DNA of 64,000 nucleotides, from positions 1-64,000 of the forward strand of contig NZ_DASZBU010000005.1 in assembly GCF_035943815.1 (NCBI RefSeq), given 5' to 3'. The position numbers and the translations under genes are program-made. The DNA comes from Frateuria_A sp035943815 (GTDB lineage: Bacteria > Pseudomonadota > Gammaproteobacteria > Xanthomonadales > Rhodanobacteraceae). Below the pieces are notes generated by a model, which worked only from the letters and a program-made list of their open reading frames with translations, was not told the origin of the DNA and did no database searches. Below, piece by piece: positions 1 to 6,043 of the stretch (its first letter is position 1; each line of letters begins with the position of its first letter).

Positions 1-137
1 CACGAGCAGGGCTCGACCTCGGGGCGTAAGACGGGCATGTTTATGCAGGTTCATCCGGGGCTCCTGGTGTGCTGGTTGGGTCGCACCTCCAGAATCCCGG
101 GATCGCCCCGGGTGAACAACCTACTGAGAGATCACAG
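1..137. other. No gene recognised at window edge
   Basis: No coding region could be supported here. A short CCCGGG...CCCGGG inverted repeat lies at about 96-112, just past the 3' end of the leftward LysE-type gene. It has no T-run on either side, so a terminator role is only possible. Confidence 0.4.
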
Positions 138-776
138 CTAGTCCTCTCGCTGTAATGCCAACTGCAAGCCGAAAGCGAGCAGCACGGTGCCGCACAGGCG
201 ATCCATCCAGTGGCCCAGGTCTGGCCGAGCCAGCAGCAGCCGGTGGATGCGTCCGCCGAGCAGCGCCAGCACCAGCGACCAGGTGAGGCCCGTGCCGATG
301 AAGCTCATCCCCAGCACCAGCAGCGCCAGCTGCGGGTGCCCCGCCTGCGCCGAGACGAACTGCGGCAGGAACGCCAGGTAGAAAAGCGCCACCTTCGGGT
401 TGAGCACGTTGGTCAGCAGGCCCTGCCGGAACGCAGCTCCCGCGCCCTGTCCACGGGTCGCGGTGGGCGTGTGCGCAGCCGTCCGCGAGAACAGCATGCG
501 CAGGCCGATCCACACCAGGTAGGCCGCGCCCAGGTACTTGAGCGCACTGAACGCCAGCGCGGAGGTCATCAGGATCGCCGAAACGCCCAGCACGGCCGCC
601 CCTGTGTGCACCACGCAGCCGGCATTGATGCCCAGCGCCGCGGCGAAGCCCACCGCGCGTCCCTCGCGACCGCTGCGGGCGAGGATGTAGAACGTATCGA
701 GCCCGGGCGTGAGATTTAGCGCCACGCAGGCGAGCAGGAAGGCGCCGAAATGCGCGATGCCCAGCGTCGCCATCAT
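138..776 (-). CDS. LysE/RhtB family amino-acid exporter
   Basis: A 212-residue integral membrane protein of the LysE/RhtB (threonine/homoserine efflux) family. It shows the N-terminal family signature LNLTPGLDTFYILARS, a small-residue-rich second helix, and the LLTNVLNPKVALFYLAFLPQF segment typical of these exporters. Length matches the family (about 205-215). Two consecutive ATG codons (776 and 773) are possible starts; the first overlaps the TGA of the upstream acyltransferase gene, so the pair is probably translationally coupled. Substrate (homoserine, threonine, leucine or another amino acid) cannot be told from sequence. Family assignment is firm. Confidence 0.9.
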   Translation of the reverse strand: MMATLGIAHFGAFLLACVALNLTPGLDTFYILARSGREGRAVGFAAALGINAGCVVHTGAAVLGVSAILMTSALAFSALKYLGAAYLVWIGLRMLFSRTAAHTPTATRGQGAGAAFRQGLLTNVLNPKVALFYLAFLPQFVSAQAGHPQLALLVLGMSFIGTGLTWSLVLALLGGRIHRLLLARPDLGHWMDRLCGTVLLAFGLQLALQRED

Positions 777-1375
777 GGCGCCGGCTCGGTATCGCGGTGC
801 TTGCCGCGATAGCCGCGGAACAATGCGCGGATGCGCGCCATGTCGGCGTCGGGATCGTCGGTGGCGTATTGCAGCGTGCCCAGCGTGAAAGTCCGGGTCG
901 GATAATCGAGGAACACCGGCAACACCGGCACGTCGGCTTCTCGCGCGATGCGCAGGAAGCCGCTCTTCCATTGCCTCACGTGCTTGCGCGTGCCTTCGGG
1001 GGTGATGCCCAGCCACATCCGCGGGTGGTCGGCGAAGCGGCGCACCATCTGGCCGACCACGTTGAGCGCGGCCTTGCGATTGATGCCGATCATGCCGATG
1101 GGCTTCAGGATCAGGCCCAGCGGGCTGTCCAGCACCTCGCGCTTGATCATGATCTTGATGTCCAGTCCCAGCGCGATCTTGATCATCAGGCCCCATACGC
1201 CGTCCCAGTAGGACGAATGCGGCGCGCCGATGATGATCAGCTTCGGCACGTCGGGCAGCTCGCCCAGCAGGCGCCAGCCGGACAGGCGCAGCAGGCCGCG
1301 CATCAGCCGGGGCCAGAAGCGGCTGTCCAGCCGCGGTGCCTGGGGTGGCACCGGCGGCAGCATGCGGTCGCTCAT
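773..1375 (-). CDS. PlsC-like lysophospholipid acyltransferase family protein
   Basis: A 200-residue membrane-associated acyltransferase of the PlsC superfamily. The catalytic HX4D box is present as H53-SSYW-D58 (context GAPHSSYWD), and the second motif appears as PEGTR near residue 127. There is no obvious signal peptide. It is shorter than classical PlsC (about 240) and resembles the small YihG/DUF-type acyltransferases of Xanthomonadales. Its start overlaps the stop of arfB by 4 bases (ATGA) and its stop overlaps the exporter start, giving a three-gene coupled operon. Acyl donor and acceptor are unknown. Confidence 0.85.
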   Translation of the reverse strand: MSDRMLPPVPPQAPRLDSRFWPRLMRGLLRLSGWRLLGELPDVPKLIIIGAPHSSYWDGVWGLMIKIALGLDIKIMIKREVLDSPLGLILKPIGMIGINRKAALNVVGQMVRRFADHPRMWLGITPEGTRKHVRQWKSGFLRIAREADVPVLPVFLDYPTRTFTLGTLQYATDDPDADMARIRALFRGYRGKHRDTEPAP

Positions 1376-1794
1376 TCACCGCTCCAGTCGCGCGAGCGTG
1401 CCTGCTTGAGCTTGCCGCGCTGCTGCTTGACCGACAGGCGGCGTTCCTTCGAGGCGCGCGTGGGACGGGTCGCCACGCGCTTCGCCGGTGGCGCCAGCGC
1501 ACCGCGAATGAGCTCGACGAGCCGGGCGCGCGCGTCGTCCCGATTGCGTCCCTGCTCGCGGAAGCGGCGTGCCTGGATCACCAGCACGCCCTCGTCGGTC
1601 ATGCGCCGGTCGCGCCGCGTGAGCAGCCGCGCGCGCACTTCCTCGGGCAGCGAAGGCGAGGAGGCCACGTCGAAACGCAGCTCGACCGCGCTCTCGGTGC
1701 GGTTGACGTGCTGGCCGCCCGGACCATCCGCGCGCAGGAAGCGCTCGGTCAGTTCGGTGTCGGGGAGGGAGAGGGTGCGGCTGATGGACAGCAT
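1372..1794 (-). CDS. arfB: Alternative ribosome-rescue factor ArfB
   Basis: ArfB (YaeJ) is a codon-independent peptidyl-tRNA hydrolase that releases ribosomes stalled at mRNA 3' ends. The 140-residue protein has the class I release-factor catalytic motif G26-G27-Q28 (DGPGGQHVNRTES) and the required basic C-terminal tail (KERRLSVKQQRGKLKQAR) that inserts into the empty mRNA channel. Length agrees with E. coli ArfB (140). It lacks the codon-recognition domain of RF1/RF2. The start ATG is preceded at exactly six bases by TAAAAT, with no Shine-Dalgarno, so the transcript may be leaderless. First gene of a coupled three-gene operon. Confidence 0.95.
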   Translation of the reverse strand: MLSISRTLSLPDTELTERFLRADGPGGQHVNRTESAVELRFDVASSPSLPEEVRARLLTRRDRRMTDEGVLVIQARRFREQGRNRDDARARLVELIRGALAPPAKRVATRPTRASKERRLSVKQQRGKLKQARSRDWSGE

Positions 1795-1800
1795 GTGCGC

Positions 1801-1806
1801 ATTTTA
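1801..1806 (-). promoter_or_regulatory. Candidate -10 element (TAAAAT), leaderless arfB
   Basis: Read on the minus strand, TAAAAT is followed by six bases (GCGCAC) and then the arfB ATG. That spacing would put +1 at or next to the A of the start codon. No good -35 hexamer is visible 17 bases upstream; the region overlaps an inverted repeat. Confidence 0.45.
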
Positions 1807-1821
1807 GGGGATCGCCACGGG

Positions 1822-1878
1822 CGGGCTGAAGCCCGACCGGCCTCGCGCTGCCTGTCCGGTCGGGTGGGCTTCAGCCCG
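1822..1878. repeat. REP-like inverted repeat
   Basis: The left arm CGGGCTGAAGCCCGACCGG (1822-1840) pairs with the right arm (1856-1878), the only interruption being four extra bases. The arms are themselves partly palindromic (GGGCTGAAGCCC / GGGCTTCAGCCC). The right arm overlaps the last codons and stop of truC. This looks like a REP/BIME-type extragenic palindrome that may protect the truC mRNA 3' end. Confidence 0.7.
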
Positions 1879-2569
1879 GCAGCGGCCAGCCGAAGCGCTC
1901 CAGCACCGCCTGGAATGCGCCGTCCAGCGGCGCTTCCAGGTCCATCGGCGCGCCGCTTGCCGGATGCGCGAAGCGCAGCCTCCAAGCGTGCAGCAGCATG
2001 CGGTGGCAGCCGAAATACTGCTTGTACAGGCGGTTGTGGTCGCCGCGCCCGTGCTGGCAGTCGCCGATCACCGGGTGATGGATATGCGCCATGTGCTTGC
2101 GGATCTGACGGAAGCGGCCGGTTTCAGGCTCCGCCCTCACCAGCGCGTAGCGCTGCTGCGGATATCGGCCGAGCGCGATCGGCACCTCGACCGTGCACAG
2201 GCGCGCAAAGCGCGTGCGCGCCTCGCGCCGCGGGCCGGTCTCGCGGGAACCGGGCAACGGGTAGTCGATCAGGCCTTCGGCCGGCTCCGGCCAACCGCGC
2301 ACGACGGCCAGGTATTGCTTGCGCACCGCACGGCCCATGAACTGCTCGCCCAGCGCCGCGGCCATGGCAGCCGAGCGCGCCACCAGCAGCACGCCGCTGG
2401 TGGCGCGGTCCAGCCGATGGGCGAGGAACAACTCGCCACCCACTTGCTCGCGCAACAGGTCGACGAGGAACGCATCAGCGGGGCCGATCAGCTTGGAGCG
2501 GTGCACAGGCAGGCCCGCGGGCTTGTTGACCGCGAGCAGGGCGTCGTCCTGGTGGAGGATGTCGAGCAT
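1871..2569 (-). CDS. truC: tRNA pseudouridine(65) synthase TruC
   Basis: An RluA-family pseudouridine synthase of 232 residues. The catalytic motif HRLDRATSG is at 51-59 with the nucleophilic Asp54, and the family segments NKPAGLPVH (near 15-23) and RFRQIRKHMAHIHHPVIGD are present. There is no S4 domain, and the short length plus the QIRKH..HI.HPV motif point to TruC (U65 of tRNA-Ile and tRNA-Asp) rather than RluC or RluD. It stands alone; its 3' end runs into a REP-like palindrome. Confidence 0.88.
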   Translation of the reverse strand: MLDILHQDDALLAVNKPAGLPVHRSKLIGPADAFLVDLLREQVGGELFLAHRLDRATSGVLLVARSAAMAAALGEQFMGRAVRKQYLAVVRGWPEPAEGLIDYPLPGSRETGPRREARTRFARLCTVEVPIALGRYPQQRYALVRAEPETGRFRQIRKHMAHIHHPVIGDCQHGRGDHNRLYKQYFGCHRMLLHAWRLRFAHPASGAPMDLEAPLDGAFQAVLERFGWPLPG

Positions 2570-2589
2570 GGAGACAGCGTTTCTTTGGC

Positions 2590-2652
2590 GTTCCCGCTGG
2601 AACGGACCGTTCGCCTCGCAACCGAACGAATGGACTCCGCTCCTGCGGGAAC
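2590..2652. repeat. Nested inverted repeats between ubiB and truC
   Basis: An outer 8-bp pair (GTTCCCGC at 2590, GCGGGAAC at 2645) encloses an inner 6-bp pair (CGTTCG at 2608, CGAACG at 2623). It lies downstream of ubiB and upstream of truC on the same strand. There is no T-run, so it is recorded as a structured intergenic repeat rather than a terminator. Confidence 0.45.
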
Positions 2653-2695
2653 GACGCCCGGACAGTGTTGCCGCACTGGGAAGGTGGCGGCCGTT

Positions 2696-4342
2696 TCAGC
2701 GCCGGGCGCTGGCGAGGAAGGCGACCAGGCCCGCCGCCAGGCATCCCAGCGCCAGCCATTCCGAACCCGCCGTCGCCCGGCCCAACCACAGCAGCGCGGC
2801 GCAGCCGAACGCGGTGGCGCCGAACAGCCCGCCCAGCAGCGCGCGGCGCCCGCGCAGGGCGAGCTCCGCACGCAGCGCCAGCTCCGCCGGTTCGGTTAGC
2901 GGCCGCCGCTCGCCGCTGGCCACCTGGCGCAGCGCATCGCGCACCAGCTCGGGCAGCTGCGGGGCCTCGTGCAGCCATTCAGGCAGGCGCTGGCGGATCG
3001 CGCGCAGGGTGCGACGCGCGCTGTAGCGCTCGCGCAGGATGCGCTTCAGGACCGGATGCGCGACCGCCCAGATGTCGATGTCCGGGTCGAGCATGCGACC
3101 CACGCCCTCGATGTTGAGCAGGGTCTTCTGCAGCAGGATCAGCTGCGGCTGCAGGGTCAATTCGAAGCGGCGCGCGGTCTGGAACAGCTTGACCACCAAC
3201 TCGGCCAGCGAGATCTGCGACAACGGGCGGGTAAAGTAGGGCTCGCACACCGTACGCACGGCCGCCTCCAGTTCGTCCAGCCGGACCGTGGCGGGCATCC
3301 AGCCGGCCGCCACGTGCAGCTGCGCGATGCGCGCGTAGTCGCGCTCGAACAGGGCGATGAAGTTCTGCGCCAGCCAGTACTGGTCGGCCTCCGGCAGCGA
3401 GCCCATGATGCCGAAGTCCAGCGCGATGAAGCGCGGATCTTCGCGCCGCGCGATGTCCACCCAGATGTTGCCCGGGTGCGCGTCGGCGTGGAAGAAATTG
3501 TCGCGGAACACCTGCTCGTAGAACACCCGCACGCCCTTGGCGGCGAGCGCCTTGCGGTCGATGCCGGCGGCGTCGATGGCGGCGATGTCGTCCGCACTCA
3601 CGCCATGCACGCGCTCCAGCGTGAGCACGCGCTCGGCGGTCAGCTCCCAGTGCACGGCCGGCACGTAGAGGTCCACGCCGCTCTCGAAGTTGCGCCGGAG
3701 CAGGCTGGCGCTGGCGCCTTCGCGCTGCAGGTCCAGCTCGTTCCCGAGCATTTTCTCCACTTCGGCGACGACATCGAGCGGGCGGATCTTGTCGGCATTG
3801 GGATGCCAGCGCCGGGCCAGCTCGCCCAGCGAGCGCATCAGCGCCACGTCGCGGGCGATCCTGCCCTCGATGCTCGGGCGCAGCACCTTGACCACCACCG
3901 CACGGCCGTCGTGCAGGGTGGCGGCGTGCACCTGGGCGATCGAGGCGGAGGCGAGCGGCGTCTCGTCGAAGTGGGCGTACAGGCGTCCCACCGGTTGCTT
4001 GAGCTGCTGCTCGACGATGGCACGCGCCTCGCTGCCGGGGAACGGCGGCACCTGGTCCTGCAGCTGCGCCAGCTCGTCCGCGATGTCGGTCGGGATGAGG
4101 TCGCGGCGCGTGGACAGCACCTGCCCTGCCTTGACAAAGATCGGCCCCAGCTCGGTCAGCGCCAGGCGCAGCCGCGCGCCGCGCGGCAGCTCGCGTGCAC
4201 CCGGACGCGGACGCGCCAGCAGCGGGCGCAGCAGCTTGAGCGGGCGGTACAGGTGCGCCGCGTCGACCAGTTCGTCCAGCCGCCAGGCGAGCAGCACCGA
4301 GGCGACCCGCAACACGCCGGGCAATACCTTGAGAGGCGTCAT
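2696..4342 (-). CDS. ubiB: Ubiquinone biosynthesis kinase-like protein UbiB
   Basis: UbiB belongs to the atypical ABC1/ADCK kinase family and is needed for aerobic ubiquinone synthesis, probably as an ATPase handling lipid intermediates. The 548-residue protein has the family-defining KxGQ motif as KAGQ (71-74, context FVKAGQVLSTRRDLIP), an Ala-rich nucleotide loop (PLASASIAQVHAA), the catalytic-loop segment NFFHADAHPGN and the metal-binding LDFG. Two C-terminal membrane helices follow after about residue 495. Its ATG overlaps the stop of ubiJ by 4 bases, matching the E. coli ubiJ-ubiB order. Confidence 0.95.
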   Translation of the reverse strand: MTPLKVLPGVLRVASVLLAWRLDELVDAAHLYRPLKLLRPLLARPRPGARELPRGARLRLALTELGPIFVKAGQVLSTRRDLIPTDIADELAQLQDQVPPFPGSEARAIVEQQLKQPVGRLYAHFDETPLASASIAQVHAATLHDGRAVVVKVLRPSIEGRIARDVALMRSLGELARRWHPNADKIRPLDVVAEVEKMLGNELDLQREGASASLLRRNFESGVDLYVPAVHWELTAERVLTLERVHGVSADDIAAIDAAGIDRKALAAKGVRVFYEQVFRDNFFHADAHPGNIWVDIARREDPRFIALDFGIMGSLPEADQYWLAQNFIALFERDYARIAQLHVAAGWMPATVRLDELEAAVRTVCEPYFTRPLSQISLAELVVKLFQTARRFELTLQPQLILLQKTLLNIEGVGRMLDPDIDIWAVAHPVLKRILRERYSARRTLRAIRQRLPEWLHEAPQLPELVRDALRQVASGERRPLTEPAELALRAELALRGRRALLGGLFGATAFGCAALLWLGRATAGSEWLALGCLAAGLVAFLASARR

Positions 4343-4989
4343 GCGCGCGGCCCCGGCGTGCGCTGGCGCAGCCGGGCCAGCCGCGCCTCCAGGCGCTCGG
4401 TGCGTTCGCGCAGACGATCGACGCCGTCCAGGAAATCGTCCACCTCGCCCATCGCGGGGGTCAGTTGCGCCTCGTCACGCAGCCAGTCCGCGCCATCCTC
4501 GGTGAAGTGGCGGGCGCTTTCGCGCGCATGCCGTAGGCCGCGGGCGATGGCCTGTGCCAGCGGCACGCCGAGCACGTCGCCGAAGCTGCGTGCGAAGGCC
4601 TCCTCGAAGTCCGGCGCGAAGGCGCTGGCGAGCTTTTCCAGTCGACGTGCCAGGTCGGCGTCGCCGGCGATCTCCACCTTGCCGGGCGACACGCTTTCGT
4701 CTCCCCGTCGCAGCGCCATCGCCAGCAGGCTGGCCGGGCTCGCCGCCACCCGCAGCTGGCTTGAGTCCTGCGGCGGCCCGACCCGGAGGCGTTGGCCCTC
4801 CACCGCGACACGCAGGACCAGCTCCGGTCCGCGCAGGTGCAGCTGGATGCTGCGGCCTTCGAGCGCGGCCAGCTTGTGCCGGGTATCCGGGTCGAGCGCC
4901 AGCGTGTGGTTGAGCGCGGTTTCCAGGGCGCGGCCGGCGAGCTTGCGCAGCGGCTGCGGCAGCCAGGCATTCGGGGTGGCGGCATTCAT
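4339..4989 (-). CDS. ubiJ: Ubiquinone biosynthesis accessory factor UbiJ
   Basis: A 216-residue SCP2-domain protein. UbiJ binds ubiquinone intermediates and scaffolds the soluble Ubi complex with UbiK. The N-terminal part (about 1-110) fits an SCP2-like lipid-binding fold with the typical ALNHTLALDP opening, and the C-terminus (about 180-216) is a charged coiled coil (DFLDGVDRLRERTERLEARL). Identification rests on domain order and on 4-base overlap with ubiB, since UbiJ diverges quickly. ubiE is not adjacent, unlike in E. coli. The ATG follows TACAAT by six bases. Confidence 0.88.
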   Translation of the reverse strand: MNAATPNAWLPQPLRKLAGRALETALNHTLALDPDTRHKLAALEGRSIQLHLRGPELVLRVAVEGQRLRVGPPQDSSQLRVAASPASLLAMALRRGDESVSPGKVEIAGDADLARRLEKLASAFAPDFEEAFARSFGDVLGVPLAQAIARGLRHARESARHFTEDGADWLRDEAQLTPAMGEVDDFLDGVDRLRERTERLEARLARLRQRTPGPRA

Positions 4990-4995
4990 CCGCTG

Positions 4996-5001
4996 ATTGT
5001 A
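4996..5001 (-). promoter_or_regulatory. Candidate -10 element (TACAAT), leaderless ubiJ
   Basis: On the minus strand, TACAAT-CAGCGG-ATG places the hexamer six bases before the ubiJ start. A second GCTACAA lies slightly upstream. No Shine-Dalgarno is visible and the -35 is poor. Confidence 0.45.
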
Positions 5002-5049
5002 GCGGGTGCGTTGTAGCGGGCTGCACGGGGCGCGATCGCCCCTCGCGGC

Positions 5050-5526
5050 TCAGCCGCCGATGGGCGCGGCGCCATCGAAGCCGAGCTGGCGCCAGGCCTC
5101 GTACACCGCCACGGCAACGGCGTTGGAAAGGTTGAGGCTGCGGCTGTCCGGCCGCATCGGCAGCCGCAGGCGCTGTTCGGGCGGGATCGCCTCCAGCAGC
5201 TCAGGGGGCAGCCCGGCCGTCTCGCAGCCGAACAGCAGCGCGTCGCCCGGCACGTAACGCACGTCGACATGCGCGATGCGGCCTCGGGTGGAGAAGGCGA
5301 ACACGCGCGGTTGGCCCAGTGAGGCCAGGCAGGCGGCCAGGTCCTCGTGCACGGCGACGCGGGCGTACTCGTGGTAGTCCAGGCCGGCGCGACGCAGGCG
5401 TGCGTCGTCCAGTTCGAAGCCCAGCGGCCGGATCAGGTGCAGGCTGGCGCCGGTGTTGGCGCACAGGCGGATGGCGTTGCCGGTGTTGGGCGGGATCTCG
5501 GGGCGGTACAGGATGACGTGCAGCAT
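5050..5526 (-). CDS. trmL: tRNA (cytidine(34)-2'-O)-methyltransferase TrmL
   Basis: A SPOUT-class methyltransferase that 2'-O-methylates the wobble base of tRNA-Leu isoacceptors. The 158-residue protein has the TrmL N-terminus (VILYRPEIPPNTGNAIRLCA), the mid-region LLFGCETAGLPPELL and the C-terminal knot motif SLNLSNAVAVAVYEAWRQ that binds SAM. The ATG at 5526 is chosen because the conserved family sequence starts there and because GATAAT lies six bases upstream. Stand-alone gene. Confidence 0.93.
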   Translation of the reverse strand: MLHVILYRPEIPPNTGNAIRLCANTGASLHLIRPLGFELDDARLRRAGLDYHEYARVAVHEDLAACLASLGQPRVFAFSTRGRIAHVDVRYVPGDALLFGCETAGLPPELLEAIPPEQRLRLPMRPDSRSLNLSNAVAVAVYEAWRQLGFDGAAPIGG

Positions 5527-5532
5527 CGGGCC

Positions 5533-5538
5533 ATTATC
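5533..5538 (-). promoter_or_regulatory. Candidate -10 element (GATAAT), leaderless trmL
   Basis: On the minus strand, GATAAT-GGCCCG-ATG has the same six-base spacing to the start codon as at arfB and ubiJ. There is no Shine-Dalgarno before this ATG. Confidence 0.45.
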
Positions 5539-5583
5539 CCGATCCCGTGCGGCGCGCGCAGGACCCATCCCGTGTGGCGCCGC

Positions 5584-5790
5584 TCAGCTGTCCTGGCGCG
5601 GGCACACCACGCCATCGGGAGGCAGCATGCAGACGGCGGGCGCGGCCAGCAGCGCGCCGATGCGGGCGCCGCCGCCGGTACCCGCCAGTTGCACCGGGCC
5701 GGGGGTGAACAGCATCGCGCCCATGATCCATCCGCACGCCAGCAGGCAGGCGACGAAGAGGCTGCGCAGCAACAGGGTCTCGAATTTCAT
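5584..5790 (-). CDS. Small membrane or secreted protein, unknown function
   Basis: A 68-residue protein of unknown family. An N-terminal hydrophobic stretch (about 7-27, LLRSLFVACLLACGWIMGAM) is a signal anchor or signal peptide. A second mildly hydrophobic, Ala-rich part (about 43-55) and a Cys-containing tail (CMLPPDG, CPRQDS) follow. A GGAAG ribosome-binding site lies eight bases before the ATG. The strongest reason to believe in it is its promoter: a near-perfect sigma-54 site about 50 bases upstream on the same strand. It is divergent from the M16 peptidase gene. Confidence 0.65.
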   Translation of the reverse strand: MKFETLLLRSLFVACLLACGWIMGAMLFTPGPVQLAGTGGGARIGALLAAPAVCMLPPDGVVCPRQDS

Positions 5791-5838
5791 GGCTTGGCTT
5801 CCTTCAAACAGGGAAAGGGGTCCGTCGTGATTACTTTG

Positions 5839-5854
5839 GCAAGCGCCGTGCCAG
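5839..5854 (-). promoter_or_regulatory. Sigma-54 (RpoN) promoter, consensus match
   Basis: The minus strand reads CTGGCACGGCGCTTGC: the -24 GG and -12 GC dinucleotides are exactly 10 bases apart, within the consensus TGGCACG-N4-TTGC. The predicted +1 is about 5828, giving a leader of roughly 38 bases before the small-protein ATG at 5790. Confidence 0.75.
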
Positions 5855-6043
5855 CGATGCAGTGGCGGGAAAACCCTTGATCCAGTGACGTTTGTCAGCC
5901 CGGGCCGGTCGTGCGGCGGTTGTCCGCGGACAGTGCGGGTCCACTGCCGGACACCGGACGGACAGCGATGCGACAGCGCGCTTGTGCTCTCTCGCCCTCG
6001 CCCGATAGCCTCAGGAGACATCCATGAGACAGGAGGTTGCATC

